The position numbers were made by a program, and so were the translations under genes. Shown piece by piece: positions 51,441 through 60,316 of a DNA stretch of 64,000 nucleotides (position 1 is its first letter; each line of letters opens with the position of its first letter). Source of the stretch: Janthinobacterium sp. TND4EL3. GTDB taxonomy: Bacteria > Pseudomonadota > Gammaproteobacteria > Burkholderiales > Burkholderiaceae_D. The stretch lies in the NCBI RefSeq assembly GCF_900156175.1, contig NZ_FTMV01000014.1:1-64000 (forward strand). The letters are read 5' to 3'. The notes below the pieces were generated by a model, which saw only the letters and a list, made by a program, of their open reading frames with translations, had not been told where the DNA came from and ran no database searches.

Positions 51441-52313
51441 CTACCAGTGCGGCGCGTAATTGGGAAACGGCGAAGCCATGTGTTCGGGCTCCACGGGCGG
51501 CGCCATCCAGTCGCGCGGGTCGACCTTGTAGTACTTGAGAAACTCCTCGTACAGTTCCGCATGGTGCTCGGCCATCTGGTAGGGCTTTTCAAAGAAGGTT
51601 TCCGTCGCCACGGCAAAGAATTCGGCGGGATTGGTGGCGCCGTAGTGGTCCATCACGCTTTGCTGCCGGTACATGGCGTCGTGGCGCAGGTTGTCGAAGT
51701 CGCGCGACAGCACGGTGGCCCAGCTGCGGTAGCTCGACACGCTGGGCAGGTAGGGCGCGCCATTCGCGGCGCCCGATTCGCTGTCGAGCTGGTGGGCGAA
51801 TTCATGCAGCACCACATTGTGGCCATCGGTCCAGTCGGCCGCGCCGCGCTGCACGTGGTCCCAGGCCAGCACGACGCGGCCATCGCCCCAGGATTCGCCC
51901 AGCAAGCCATTCGCAGACGGCGTGACGACGCCGCCCGGCCCCACTTCATCGCGCCTGACGATGAATTCCGTGGGATACACGAGGATGGTGTCGAGCTCGG
52001 GATACACCTGGGTCTGGCGATTGAGCAGCAGCAAGCACGCCTGGCCGGCGATGGTGTAGCGCATCTCGTCCGTGATCTCCAGGCCGCCGCAGCCGACGAA
52101 TTTCTTCTGGTACAGGAACTGCACGACGAGGTGGCGCAACTGCTGCTGCAGCGCTGGCGGCATGCGTGTGTAGACGGGAATGTTCTTCTCCAGCACGGCC
52201 AGGCCTTCGGCCGGCAAGGGCCTGGCCAGCGCCCGCTTCAGGCGCCAGCGGGGCAGCCACAGCGACAGGGCGATGGCGGCCGTGACGAGAGCGATCCACA
52301 GCAGCGGGTTCAT
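51441..52313 (-). CDS. MtfA-type zinc peptidase
   Basis: A 290-residue M90 peptidase like MtfA. N-terminal helix (LWIALVTAAIALSLWLP), then zincin signature LHEFAHQLD and the downstream glutamate in NPAEFFAVATETFFEKP, the classical MtfA arrangement. Enterobacterial MtfA inactivates the repressor Mlc and so controls glucose uptake; here no PTS gene is nearby. The N-terminal helix suggests membrane association, unlike the soluble E. coli form. Confidence 0.9.
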   Translation of the reverse strand: MNPLLWIALVTAAIALSLWLPRWRLKRALARPLPAEGLAVLEKNIPVYTRMPPALQQQLRHLVVQFLYQKKFVGCGGLEITDEMRYTIAGQACLLLLNRQTQVYPELDTILVYPTEFIVRRDEVGPGGVVTPSANGLLGESWGDGRVVLAWDHVQRGAADWTDGHNVVLHEFAHQLDSESGAANGAPYLPSVSSYRSWATVLSRDFDNLRHDAMYRQQSVMDHYGATNPAEFFAVATETFFEKPYQMAEHHAELYEEFLKYYKVDPRDWMAPPVEPEHMASPFPNYAPHW

Positions 52314-52481
52314 GCGGCGGCCCGATGCAGGATGACGTAGCAGGAAAACAATACGGCGGCGTAGGCAGGCAAGGACAAGCTCCTTCAGGTGAAGCCGCGC
52401 GTCGCGGGCGGCAGTTCAGCCCACATGGGGTTGATTAACATCTTTTCAATCCGCCAAGATCAAAGGGCCAGCTCGAACGCC

Positions 52482-52507
52482 AAAAGCCGGGTGGCAACCC
52501 GGCTTTT
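52482..52507 (-). terminator. Rho-independent terminator
   Basis: A perfect 11-bp stem (AAAAGCCGGGT with ACCCGGCTTTT) and GGCA loop, followed by TTTTGG on the minus strand. It lies beyond the repeat element and is the likely end of the winged-helix gene transcript. The region 52314-52481 upstream of MtfA otherwise holds only its promoter. Confidence 0.75.
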
Positions 52508-52523
52508 ATTCCTTCATTACAAC

Positions 52524-52630
52524 GCCTGACAAAACCGTCGCGAACGGCGGTGCTTTGTGGCCAAGAAGCGCAACCGTACTCCAGTACGGCAAGCATCGCA
52601 GGCCGCGCGCCGCGCGAGGCTTGCTCAGGT
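52524..52630 (-). repeat. Long-hairpin repeat element, copy 3 (107 bp)
   Basis: An imperfect palindrome with ends GCCTGAC and GCTCAGGT and a centre CCGTACTCCAGTACGG. It is strongly similar to 45787-45900 (AAAACCGT, TTTGTGGC, AGAAGCGCAACCGT, AGCATCGCAGGCCGC and GCGCCGCGCG shared). It begins 2 bp after the stop of the winged-helix gene (minus strand) and is followed by a separate terminator, the same layout as copy 1 after rhlE. Confidence 0.85.
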
Positions 52631-52631
52631 G

Positions 52632-53252
52632 TTATTCTGCAGTTTTTTGCTGCGGCGCACCAAACAGGGCGGCCACCAGCGGATCGCGCGTCACGGGACC
52701 GCGGTTGACGCGGATGGCGTAATGCGTGTCATCGGCCAGGATGTGGAAGTGGCGGCCGCTGCCTGCCATGCTTTGCTCGCGCAGGCCGGGACGGTCCTTG
52801 CGCGGTGGCGCGCCTTCGCGTTTCGGCTGGACGATGGCGGCCAGGAAGGCGCGCACGCGCTCAGGGTCCGGCGTCAGCTGGTACACTGCCTTGCCCAGGT
52901 AGGTGGCCGTGCCTTCGATGTAGCGGGCCAGTTCGATCACGCCCGCTTCGCGCAGGTCGCGGATGTATTTGCGGGCGCCCGATGGCGAAAACTTGAGGAA
53001 CCAGGCGATTTCGTCGGCCAGCATCTCGTGCAGCGACAATTCGCCGATCAGCTTTTGCATGTTTTCGATGCGGCGCAGCGTGGCCGACGTCGAACGCACG
53101 CGCTCGATCGGTGCCATGGAAATAGGATTCATGCGTTCCGGGGGGATAGGTGCTACACGTTCGACCATTTGCGAGCCTTTTTCGGGGCTACGAAGTTCCT
53201 GGTGCGCTGCCTTTAATTCGCTCTTCACGTGAGACTGAGTCATTGCATGCAT
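52632..53252 (-). CDS. Winged-helix DNA-binding protein, uncharacterised
   Basis: A 206-residue protein. The N-terminal ~75 residues are polar; residues about 85-140 form a wHTH-like domain (LADEIAWFLKFSPSGARKYI, DLREAGVIELARYIEGTA). The C-terminal part is basic and ends LVAALFGAPQQKTAE. AAGGAGTATTCAA precedes ATG 53252 (MHAMTQSH). The target and signal are not apparent. Confidence 0.68.
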   Translation of the reverse strand: MHAMTQSHVKSELKAAHQELRSPEKGSQMVERVAPIPPERMNPISMAPIERVRSTSATLRRIENMQKLIGELSLHEMLADEIAWFLKFSPSGARKYIRDLREAGVIELARYIEGTATYLGKAVYQLTPDPERVRAFLAAIVQPKREGAPPRKDRPGLREQSMAGSGRHFHILADDTHYAIRVNRGPVTRDPLVAALFGAPQQKTAE

Positions 53253-53614
53253 TTGAATACTCCTTTTTAACGATTGCCGGTAGCCCGGATTGTTAAGTTC
53301 TTGGCAATTTTTATGCCAGAAAGCCACAAATCCTGGGCGTCTGACCACAGAATGCCATCGTCCCTCCCCTTGGTCTGTGCGTTAACGAACATTAGAAGCA
53401 AGAAAGTGAAAAATATTTCTTCAATGAATTATTTCTCTGATGCCTATACATTTGTACAAACGGGATTTCTGCGCCCAAGGTTAAATAGCGAACAGAAGCG
53501 TCAGCATTCTTGCAATAAATTCAAGCTTCACGCGCGGCGCAAGCGCAGGGCGCAGGCCCGGCTGCCCGCACCGCCCGCATCGTGCCCTTCTTGATACTCT
53601 GCAAAGGAACCATC
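53253..53614. other. Intergenic region between winged-helix and small lipoprotein genes
   Basis: About 360 bp, AT-richer than average. It holds the promoter of the winged-helix gene near 53253-53300 and probably a promoter for the lipoprotein gene. A small palindrome TTTGTACAAA lies near 53452. No convincing gene, RNA or repeat was found. Confidence 0.5.
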
Positions 53615-53857
53615 ATGAACCTGCCTTCCCTGCTGGCCGCCACCGCCCTGCTCACCCTGTCCGCCTGTAAAAAGCCGGCCGAACCGCCGCTGCCCGAAAC
53701 GGCCCCCAATCCCGCGTCCGCCCCGCAAGTCATGCCAATGCCGGCCCCCATCACGCCGGCCAGGCCGGAAGCCGGTCCCGGCCATGTGACGCCACCCGCG
53801 CCGCTGACGGACCCGGCCACCGCACCGGCACTGCCGCCAGTCACGGCGCCCAAGTAA
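53615..53857 (+). CDS. Small proline-rich lipoprotein
   Basis: An 80-residue lipoprotein: signal LLAATALLTLSACKK with cleavage before Cys18, then a Pro/Ala-rich mature part (PAPITPARPEAGPG). Likely outer-membrane- or cell-wall-anchored flexible linker. AAAGGAACCATC precedes the ATG. Terminated by the hairpin at 53924. Function unknown. Confidence 0.72.
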   Translation: MNLPSLLAATALLTLSACKKPAEPPLPETAPNPASAPQVMPMPAPITPARPEAGPGHVTPPAPLTDPATAPALPPVTAPK

Positions 53858-53923
53858 ATAAGGCCGCCTGACGGCCATCGATCAGGCGCCCGCGCGGCGC
53901 CGCCCCTACTCCACGGGGGAGTT

Positions 53924-53957
53924 ACGCGTTGCCAGTCCGTTTGCAACGCGTTTTTTT
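53924..53957 (+). terminator. Rho-independent terminator
   Basis: ACGCGTTGC and GCAACGCGT form a 9-bp stem with a 10-nt loop, followed by seven T residues. It ends the small lipoprotein transcript. Confidence 0.85.
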
Positions 53958-54040
53958 ACGATTGGAGTGGGCCGCGCCATTTAGGTTCATCCGCGCGCGC
54001 CAAAACTGCCTGCGCCAGCCTCCTCCCGCCCCCGGCGCCA

Positions 54041-54078
54041 GTGCGGCAATCCGCACGCCCTTTGCCGCCCGCGTGCGG
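54041..54078 (+). promoter_or_regulatory. GTGCGG-N4-CCGCAC enhancer dyad plus half site
   Basis: GTGCGGCAATCCGCAC (54041-54056) is a perfect 6-4-6 dyad. A GTGCGG half site follows at 54073-54078, 32 bp away, about three helical turns. The 6-4-6 form and CGGNNNNCCG core match upstream activating sites of DctD/AauR-type sigma-54 activators. The dyad lies 114 bp upstream of the -24 element. The activator encoded at 58865 is the likely ligand (inference). Confidence 0.65.
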
Positions 54079-54170
54079 ATAAACGGAATAGCAATATTTC
54101 TGCATTTCAACAGATTCAAATTAAACCTTTATAAACAATCACTTGCAATAAACGTCAAAATGCGCTCCAC

Positions 54171-54186
54171 TGGCACGGAAGATGCT
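54171..54186 (+). promoter_or_regulatory. Sigma-54 (-24/-12) promoter of the ABC operon
   Basis: TGGCACGGAAGATGCT has the invariant GG (54172-54173) and GC (54184-54185) with the exact 12-bp spacing, and matches the TGGCACG-N4-TTGCW consensus at all but one key position. Transcription should start near 54197, giving a 65-nt leader. Confidence 0.75.
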
Positions 54187-54263
54187 TTTATATTTTCATA
54201 ACCGCCACCAGAGCGGCAGCCTGACCCACTATATAAAACCATCCACCTTTTGGAGACAACAGC

Positions 54264-55265
54264 ATGGCAAGCACCTTCCGCATCTCGTCCTTCCTCAATA
54301 CCAAGGCCCTGGCCGTCGCCGTCGCGCTGGCCGCGCAATTCCCGCTGGCCGTCCACGCGGCCGACACGGTGCGTCTGGGCAACCTGAAATTCGCCCATTA
54401 CGGCGCCGTCGCCTACATGAAGGAAATCGCGCCGAAATACGACCTGAAGATCGAAGAACGCATCTTCGCCAAGGGCCTCGACATCGTGCCGGCCATGATC
54501 GCCGGCGAAGTCGACGTGTCGGCCAGCGCGCTGGAAGCGGCCATCACGGGCCGCGCCACGGGCTTGCCCGTCTACCTCGTGGGCGGCTTCGCCAAGGGCG
54601 GCGTGCAGATCGTCGGCCGTCCCGACCTGAACATCAAGGGCATCGCCGACCTGAAAGGCAAGAAAGTCGGCGTCACGCGCGGCGGCCCGCAGGAAATCCT
54701 GCTGTTTGCCGAATTGTCGAAGGCGAATCTGACCTGGTCGGACAAGCCGGGCAAGGACGTGCAGATCCTGTACATGGGCTACCCGGACCTGAACCAGGCG
54801 CTCTTGACGCGCGATATCGACGCCATGAGCCAGTCCGAGCCGTATTCCACGCAGGCCATCCACAAGAAATACGGTTCGGCCATCCTCAAGCCCTATGACA
54901 CGCCGCTGGGCGAGCCCGTGCGCGCCCTTGTCATGACGGAAAAGATGTACAAGGAAAAACCGGCCGTGGCCCAGCGCTTCATGGATTGCTTCGTCGCCGC
55001 CACGCGGGCGTTCTTGGCCGACCCGAAACTGGCGGAAAAATACGTGCGCGAATCGATGTTCAAGAACCAGATCACGAGCGAGGACTACCGCGACGCCATC
55101 GACAACGCCATCTTCACGGAAGACATCACCCAGAGCCACGTGCAGCTGACCACCGACTACATGGTGAAGTTCGGCGTGGGCCGCATGGCCAAGCCGCCTG
55201 CCGCCAAGGACTGGGTCAAGCTGGACCTGCTGGAAAAAGCCAAGAAGTCCTACGCACCTCGCTAA
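54264..55265 (+). CDS. NitT/TauT-family ABC transporter substrate-binding protein
   Basis: A 333-residue periplasmic binding protein: signal peptide AVAVALAAQFPLAVHA, then the SsuA/THI5-like fold (VRLGNLKFAHYGAVAYMKEI, GEVDVSASALEAAITGRATG, GKKVGVTRGGPQEILLF). Proteins of this family bind sulfonates, nitrate, pyrimidine precursors, phthalates or other anions. Substrate cannot be assigned. First gene of the operon, under a sigma-54 promoter. Confidence 0.9.
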   Translation: MASTFRISSFLNTKALAVAVALAAQFPLAVHAADTVRLGNLKFAHYGAVAYMKEIAPKYDLKIEERIFAKGLDIVPAMIAGEVDVSASALEAAITGRATGLPVYLVGGFAKGGVQIVGRPDLNIKGIADLKGKKVGVTRGGPQEILLFAELSKANLTWSDKPGKDVQILYMGYPDLNQALLTRDIDAMSQSEPYSTQAIHKKYGSAILKPYDTPLGEPVRALVMTEKMYKEKPAVAQRFMDCFVAATRAFLADPKLAEKYVRESMFKNQITSEDYRDAIDNAIFTEDITQSHVQLTTDYMVKFGVGRMAKPPAAKDWVKLDLLEKAKKSYAPR

Positions 55266-55280
55266 TCTGAAAGTGTCACG

Positions 55281-56102
55281 ATGAATATACAAATGATGAA
55301 ACGCTTCGCGCACGGCGCCGCCGTGCCCGCAGCTGCATTGCTTCTTTGGCAAGCCCTGTCCACGTTTGGCTGGATCAATCCGCAAATCCTGCCCTCGCCC
55401 GTGGCCGTGCTGGTGAAATGGTATGAATACCTGATCCCCATGCAAGCCTACACGCCCGAAGCGGGCAACTACCTGGTGTGGATGTTTTCCGGCGAACTGC
55501 CGCACGACGCCTGGGCCAGCCTGTCGCGCGTGCTGGGAGGCTTTGCCATCGGCGCCGGCCTGGCCTTGCCGCTGGGCTTGCTGATGGGCACCAACAAGAC
55601 CATCTATAAACTGTTCGACCCGCTGGTGCAGGTGCTGCGCCCGATTCCGCCGATCGCCTACATTCCGCTGGCGATCCTCTGGTTCGGCCTGGGCAACCCG
55701 CCCGCCTTCTTCCTGATCAGCATCGGCTCCTTCTTCCCCGTGCTGATGAATACCATCGCCGGCGTGCGCCAGGTCGACGGCATTTATATCCGCGCCGCGC
55801 GCAACCTGGGCGCCAGCCAGATGACGATGTTCCGCCGCGTCATCCTGCCGGCCGCCACGCCGTATATCCTGGCCGGCGCGCGCATCGGCATGGGCACGGC
55901 CTTCATCGTCGTGATCGTTGCCGAAATGATCGCCGTCAACAGCGGCCTCGGTTTCCGCATCCTGGAAGCGCGCGAGTATTTCTGGTCTGACAAGATTATC
56001 GCCGGCATGTTTACCATCGGCCTGTTCGGCCTGGCCATCGATATCGCCATGAATGCCCTGAACAACCATCTGCTGCAGTGGCACCGCGGCCTGGAACACT
56101 GA
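55281..56102 (+). CDS. NitT/TauT-family ABC transporter permease
   Basis: A 273-residue SsuC/TauC-type permease with about six membrane helices and the EAA loop AARNLGASQMTMFRRVILPA. It forms a homodimeric channel with the ATPase. Separated from the binding-protein gene by 15 bp and from the ATPase gene by 11 bp. Confidence 0.93.
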   Translation: MNIQMMKRFAHGAAVPAAALLLWQALSTFGWINPQILPSPVAVLVKWYEYLIPMQAYTPEAGNYLVWMFSGELPHDAWASLSRVLGGFAIGAGLALPLGLLMGTNKTIYKLFDPLVQVLRPIPPIAYIPLAILWFGLGNPPAFFLISIGSFFPVLMNTIAGVRQVDGIYIRAARNLGASQMTMFRRVILPAATPYILAGARIGMGTAFIVVIVAEMIAVNSGLGFRILEAREYFWSDKIIAGMFTIGLFGLAIDIAMNALNNHLLQWHRGLEH

Positions 56103-56113
56103 GAGGAACGGCC

Positions 56114-56905
56114 ATGACCACCATCAGCATCAAAGCAGTCAATAAAATCTTCACCACGGGCGGCGCCGACGTCATCGCCCTGAAGGACATCAACCTGGAA
56201 ATCGCCAGCGGCGAGTTCATCTGCCTGCTGGGGCCGTCCGGCTGCGGCAAGTCCACCCTGCTCAATGCCATCGCCGGCTTCTCGCAGCCGACGTCGGGCC
56301 AGATCCTGGCCGGCGGCAAGCTGATCACCGACCCCGGTCCCGACCGCGGCATGGTGTTCCAGGAATACGCGCTGTTCCCCTGGATGACCATCGAGAGCAA
56401 TATCGCCTTCGGCCTGGAAATTGCCGGCAAGACGCCGGCCGAGATCAAGGAACGGGTCGACATGCTGCTGAGCATGCTGGGCTTGACGGAATTCCGTACC
56501 CGCTACCCGAAGGACTTGTCCGGCGGCATGCGCCAGCGCGTGGCGATCGCCCGCGTGCTGGCCCTCGATTCGCCGATCATGCTGATGGACGAGCCGTTCG
56601 GCGCGCTGGACGCCTTGACCCGGCGCAACCTGCAGGATGAATTGCTGAAAATCTGGAAAGTCTTCGGCACCACCATCGTGTTCGTCACGCACTCGATCGA
56701 GGAATCGATCTACCTGGCCGACCGCACCATCGTCATGACCTACCGTCCCGGCACCATCAAGCGCGACGTGGCCATCGAACTGCCCCGCCCGCGCGACCCG
56801 AGCGACCCCGAGTTCAACCGCCTGAAACGCATGCTGGGCGAGATGGTGATGGAAGAGCAGCAGCGTCATCATAATGCCGAGACGATGGCAAGTACCGCAG
56901 ACTAA
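56114..56905 (+). CDS. NitT/TauT-family ABC transporter ATP-binding protein
   Basis: A 263-residue SsuB/TauB-type ATPase: Walker A GPSGCGKST, Q-loop FQEYALFPWM, signature LSGGMRQRVAIARVL, Walker B IMLMDEPFGALD and H-loop VTHSIEE. GAGAGGAACGGCC precedes the ATG. The sensor kinase gene follows after 73 bp, with a palindrome in the gap. Confidence 0.95.
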   Translation: MTTISIKAVNKIFTTGGADVIALKDINLEIASGEFICLLGPSGCGKSTLLNAIAGFSQPTSGQILAGGKLITDPGPDRGMVFQEYALFPWMTIESNIAFGLEIAGKTPAEIKERVDMLLSMLGLTEFRTRYPKDLSGGMRQRVAIARVLALDSPIMLMDEPFGALDALTRRNLQDELLKIWKVFGTTIVFVTHSIEESIYLADRTIVMTYRPGTIKRDVAIELPRPRDPSDPEFNRLKRMLGEMVMEEQQRHHNAETMASTAD

Positions 56906-56909
56906 GTAA

Positions 56910-56938
56910 TGGGGTCAGACCCGGCGGGTCTGACCCCA
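56910..56938. repeat. TGGGGTCAGACCC palindrome
   Basis: A perfect 13-bp inverted repeat (TGGGGTCAGACCC with GGGTCTGACCCCA) with a 3-nt loop, just after the ATPase stop. GGGGTCAGACCC-type palindromes recur between genes in many betaproteobacterial genomes. Here it could act as a weak terminator or mRNA stabiliser between transporter and sensor genes; only one copy is in the window. Confidence 0.75.
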
Positions 56939-56978
56939 GATTGCCCACGCACGGGCATAAACATACACACGGAGCACC

Positions 56979-58865
56979 ATGGCATTCGGCAAAAGGCCCC
57001 TGAAACAGCTGCTTGCCCCCCTGCTGGCCGTGGGCTCGCTGGTCGTGCTGACGTGGGCCTCGTATGCCTGGGTCAAGCAGCGCCAGCTCGATGAATTGCA
57101 CCGCACGCTAGATTCGCGCGCGGAACTGTATGCGGCGTCCATCGGCGGCGCCCTCAACAAGTACGAATTCCTGCCCCTGGCCGTGGCCCAGAGCGATGCC
57201 GTGGCGCAGCTGCTGGAACAGCCCAGCGCCGACAGAGTGACGCAGATCAATGCCTACCTGGTCGACATGAACCGCCGCGCGGGCGCGTTTGCCGTCTACG
57301 TGCTCGACGACAAGGGCACGACCCTGGCGTCGAGCAACTGGCAAGACCGCAGCTCGTACGTGGGCGTCAACTACGGTTTCCGGCCCTACTTCAAGGATGC
57401 GATCGCGGGCGGCATCGGCCGCTTCTACGGCATCGGTGCCTCCACCTTCGAGGCCGGCTATTTCATTTCGCAGCCCGTGCAGCGCAACGGGCGCATCATC
57501 GGCATCGTCGCCGCCAAGGTCAACCTGGACTGGATCGAGCAATCGTGGCGCACGCCGGGCGCCGGCGAGCAGATCTGGGTCAAGGATGCGAATGGCGTAA
57601 TCATCCTGGCGACCACGCAAGCCTTCAAGTTCAAGACCCTGGCGCCCCTGTCGCCGGCAGCGAAGAACGATATCAGCGCACAGCGCCAGTTCCTGCAGGA
57701 AAATCTTCCCATCCTGCCGCACAAGGTGCGGCGCCAGTTCGCCGACGGCGCCAGCGTGATGACGCTGGAGCGTCCGCAGGCCGGCGATGCGCCGGCCCTG
57801 TCCGGCAGCACCGACTACCTGGCCGTGAACCGCGCGCTGGGGCCCCTGCAATGGCAGATCACGGTGCTGGCCGAACTCGACCAGGTGGAAGAGGCGGCGC
57901 GCAACGCGGCTATCGCCACGGCGCTGGGCTGGGCCCTGCTGCTGCTGGCCCTGCTGTATGCGCGCCAGCGCCGGCGCCGCATCGCCGACAAGCTCAACGC
58001 CCAGCAAACGCTGGCGCGCGCCTATGAACAGCTGGAAATCAAGGTCGAGCAGCGCACGGCCGACCTCGTCCACGCGAATGGCCGCCTGCAAGCCGAGGTG
58101 GCCGAGCGCGAGCGGGCCGAGCAGACCCTGCGCTATGCCCAGGCGGAACTGGTGCAAAGCGGCAAGCTGGCGGCCATCGGCCAGATGGCGGCCGGGGTCA
58201 CGCACGAGCTGAACCAGCCGCTGGCCGCCCTGCAGACGTTTTCCGACAATGCCAAGGTCTTCCTGGCGCGCGGCCAGATCGACGACGCGCTCGACAATCT
58301 GTCCACCATTTCCGACCTCGTCAAGCGCCTCGGCTACGTGACCTCGCAATTGAAAGGCTTTGCGCGGCGCAGCGACGACGCCCGCAAGCCCGTCAGCGTG
58401 CGCCAGGCGTTCGCGCAGACCATGCTGCAAATCCGCACGCGCAAGGGTTCGCAGCGCCTGACCCTGCATGAAAGCTGGCCCGAGGACGACATCATCGTGC
58501 TGTGCAACGCCATCGGCCTGGAACAGGTGTTTACCAATCTGATCACGAATGCCATGGATGCCGTGCCGGAAGGCGAACCCGTGCAGATCTGGTTCCAGAT
58601 ACGCCGCGAAGCCACCCTCGCCGTCATCCATATCACCGATAATGGCCCCGGCATCCCCCTGGCCTCGCTCGACAAGATCTTCGACCCCTTCTATACCACC
58701 AAGGAACACGGGCTGGGACTGGGACTGTCGATCAGCGCCGGCATCCTGCGCGCGGCCGGCAGCGCGCTGGCCGTGCGCAACCGCAGCGCGCAGGAAGGGG
58801 GCGGCGCACAATTTACCATCACCCTGAGCTGCGACCCGGGGGATAGAGACGAAGGAAACATCTGA
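56979..58865 (+). CDS. DctB-type sensor histidine kinase
   Basis: A 628-residue membrane kinase of the DctB group. TM1 (11-31), a periplasmic double-Cache domain (32-305) with GVNYGFRPYFKDAIAG and GASTFEAGYFISQPV, TM2 (309-328), a coiled coil (340-395), H-box with His409 in GVTHELNQPLAAL, and ATPase motifs ITNAMDAV, DNGPGIP, FDPFYTTK and GLGLGLSISAGI. DctB normally senses C4-dicarboxylates. The stop overlaps the regulator ATG (TGATG). Ligand specificity cannot be read from the sequence. Confidence 0.92.
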   Translation: MAFGKRPLKQLLAPLLAVGSLVVLTWASYAWVKQRQLDELHRTLDSRAELYAASIGGALNKYEFLPLAVAQSDAVAQLLEQPSADRVTQINAYLVDMNRRAGAFAVYVLDDKGTTLASSNWQDRSSYVGVNYGFRPYFKDAIAGGIGRFYGIGASTFEAGYFISQPVQRNGRIIGIVAAKVNLDWIEQSWRTPGAGEQIWVKDANGVIILATTQAFKFKTLAPLSPAAKNDISAQRQFLQENLPILPHKVRRQFADGASVMTLERPQAGDAPALSGSTDYLAVNRALGPLQWQITVLAELDQVEEAARNAAIATALGWALLLLALLYARQRRRRIADKLNAQQTLARAYEQLEIKVEQRTADLVHANGRLQAEVAERERAEQTLRYAQAELVQSGKLAAIGQMAAGVTHELNQPLAALQTFSDNAKVFLARGQIDDALDNLSTISDLVKRLGYVTSQLKGFARRSDDARKPVSVRQAFAQTMLQIRTRKGSQRLTLHESWPEDDIIVLCNAIGLEQVFTNLITNAMDAVPEGEPVQIWFQIRREATLAVIHITDNGPGIPLASLDKIFDPFYTTKEHGLGLGLSISAGILRAAGSALAVRNRSAQEGGGAQFTITLSCDPGDRDEGNI

Positions 58866-60211
58866 TGCATGAGAATAATTTCGAGGGCATGCAAGTGCTG
58901 CTCGTGGAAGACGACGCCGTCGTGCGCAAGGGTGCGCGCCAATCGCTGGAGCTGGCGGGCCTGCAGGTGACGGCCGTCGCCACGGCCGAGGAAGCACTGC
59001 CCTATCTGGTGCCCGAATTTGCCGGCATTTTATTGAGCGATATCAAGCTGCCCGGCATGGATGGCTTGAAACTGCTCGATATTGCCGTCGCGCAGGACGC
59101 CAGCCTGCCCGTCATCCTCGTCACGGGCCACGGCGACGTGTCGATGGCCGTGGGCGCCATGCGCCGCGGCGCCTACGATTTCATCGAAAAACCGTTTTCC
59201 GCCGACCTGCTGGTGGAAGTGTGCCGCCGCGCCCTGGACAAACGCCACCTGGTGCTGGAAAACATGAAGCTGCGGGCGCAGCTGGAAAACCGCGCCGGCA
59301 TCGATGCCCGCATCGTCGGCCGCAGCGCGGCCATGGCCAAGGTACGCCAGCTGGTGCTGAACCTGGCGCCCAAGTCCGCCGACATCATCATCCTCGGCGA
59401 AACGGGTACCGGCAAGGAACTGATCGCCCGCTGCCTGCACGACTTCAGCGAGCGGCGCGACCACCCTTTCGTGGCCATCAATTGCGGCGCGCTGCCCGAA
59501 TCGATTTTTGAATCGGAACTGTTCGGCCACGAGGAAGGGGCATTTACGGGCGCGCAGCGCCAGCGCATCGGCAAGATCGAGTACGCGAACGGCGGCACCC
59601 TGTTCCTCGACGAAATCGAAAGCATGCCGCTGGCCCTGCAGGTGAAACTGCTGCGCGTGCTGCAGGAGCGGCAAGTCGAGCGCCTCGGTTCCAACAAATT
59701 AATATCCGTCAATTTCCGCGTGATCGCCGCCGCCAAGGAAGACTTGAACGTGCTGGCCGAACAAGGGAAATTCCGGCCCGACCTGTACTACCGCCTGAAC
59801 GTGGCCAGCCTGACGCTGCCCGCGCTGCGCAACCGGCGCGAGGATATCCCGCTGCTGTTCGAATTCTTCGTGCTGCAGGCGGCACTGCGCTACGGCCAGC
59901 CGGCGGCCCTCGTCAGCGGCGAGCTGATCGCGTCCCTGATGGCGCAGCGCTGGGCCGGCAATGTGCGCGAACTGCACAACGTGGCCGACCGCTTCGTGCT
60001 GGGCCTGCTCGACGACACGCTCAGTCCTGCCGGCTGCCGCGAGGCATCGCTGGCCGAGCAGGTCGACACCTTCGAGATTTCCATCATCGAGGAAGCCTTG
60101 CGCCGCCACAACGGCAACGTCATCGATGCGGCCGCCGCGCTGAGTATCCCGAAGAAGACGCTGTACGACAAGCTCAAGCGCTTCGAGATTTCCACGGAAC
60201 AGTTCCGTTAA
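58865..60211 (+). CDS. DctD/NtrC-family sigma-54 activator
   Basis: A 448-residue response regulator. Receiver (10-125, Asp59, Lys109), AAA+ domain (about 145-385) with Walker A GETGTGKE (178-185), GAFTGA (225-230, contacts sigma-54), Walker B GTLFLDEIES, arginine finger region and a C-terminal Fis-type HTH (IEEALRRHNGNVIDAAAALS, IPKKTLYDKLKRF). It should activate the sigma-54 promoter at 54171, closing a loop around the transporter operon. No sigma-54 promoter was found before the kinase gene. Confidence 0.93.
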   Translation: MHENNFEGMQVLLVEDDAVVRKGARQSLELAGLQVTAVATAEEALPYLVPEFAGILLSDIKLPGMDGLKLLDIAVAQDASLPVILVTGHGDVSMAVGAMRRGAYDFIEKPFSADLLVEVCRRALDKRHLVLENMKLRAQLENRAGIDARIVGRSAAMAKVRQLVLNLAPKSADIIILGETGTGKELIARCLHDFSERRDHPFVAINCGALPESIFESELFGHEEGAFTGAQRQRIGKIEYANGGTLFLDEIESMPLALQVKLLRVLQERQVERLGSNKLISVNFRVIAAAKEDLNVLAEQGKFRPDLYYRLNVASLTLPALRNRREDIPLLFEFFVLQAALRYGQPAALVSGELIASLMAQRWAGNVRELHNVADRFVLGLLDDTLSPAGCREASLAEQVDTFEISIIEEALRRHNGNVIDAAAALSIPKKTLYDKLKRFEISTEQFR

Positions 60212-60316
60212 TCAGTAGCAACTAGCCGACACGGCCATGGGGCGGCGTCCTACCCGTGCGGGCGGTATCGTGTGTGAGAATGCTAGCTCAACCTCACTTC
60301 TGCACAGGACACCGCC

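Noticed and set aside
56979-60211. Calling the two-component system true C4-dicarboxylate DctB/DctD
   Set aside because: The family type is clear, but the adjacent transporter is NitT/TauT-like rather than DctA or TRAP, so the ligand is left open.
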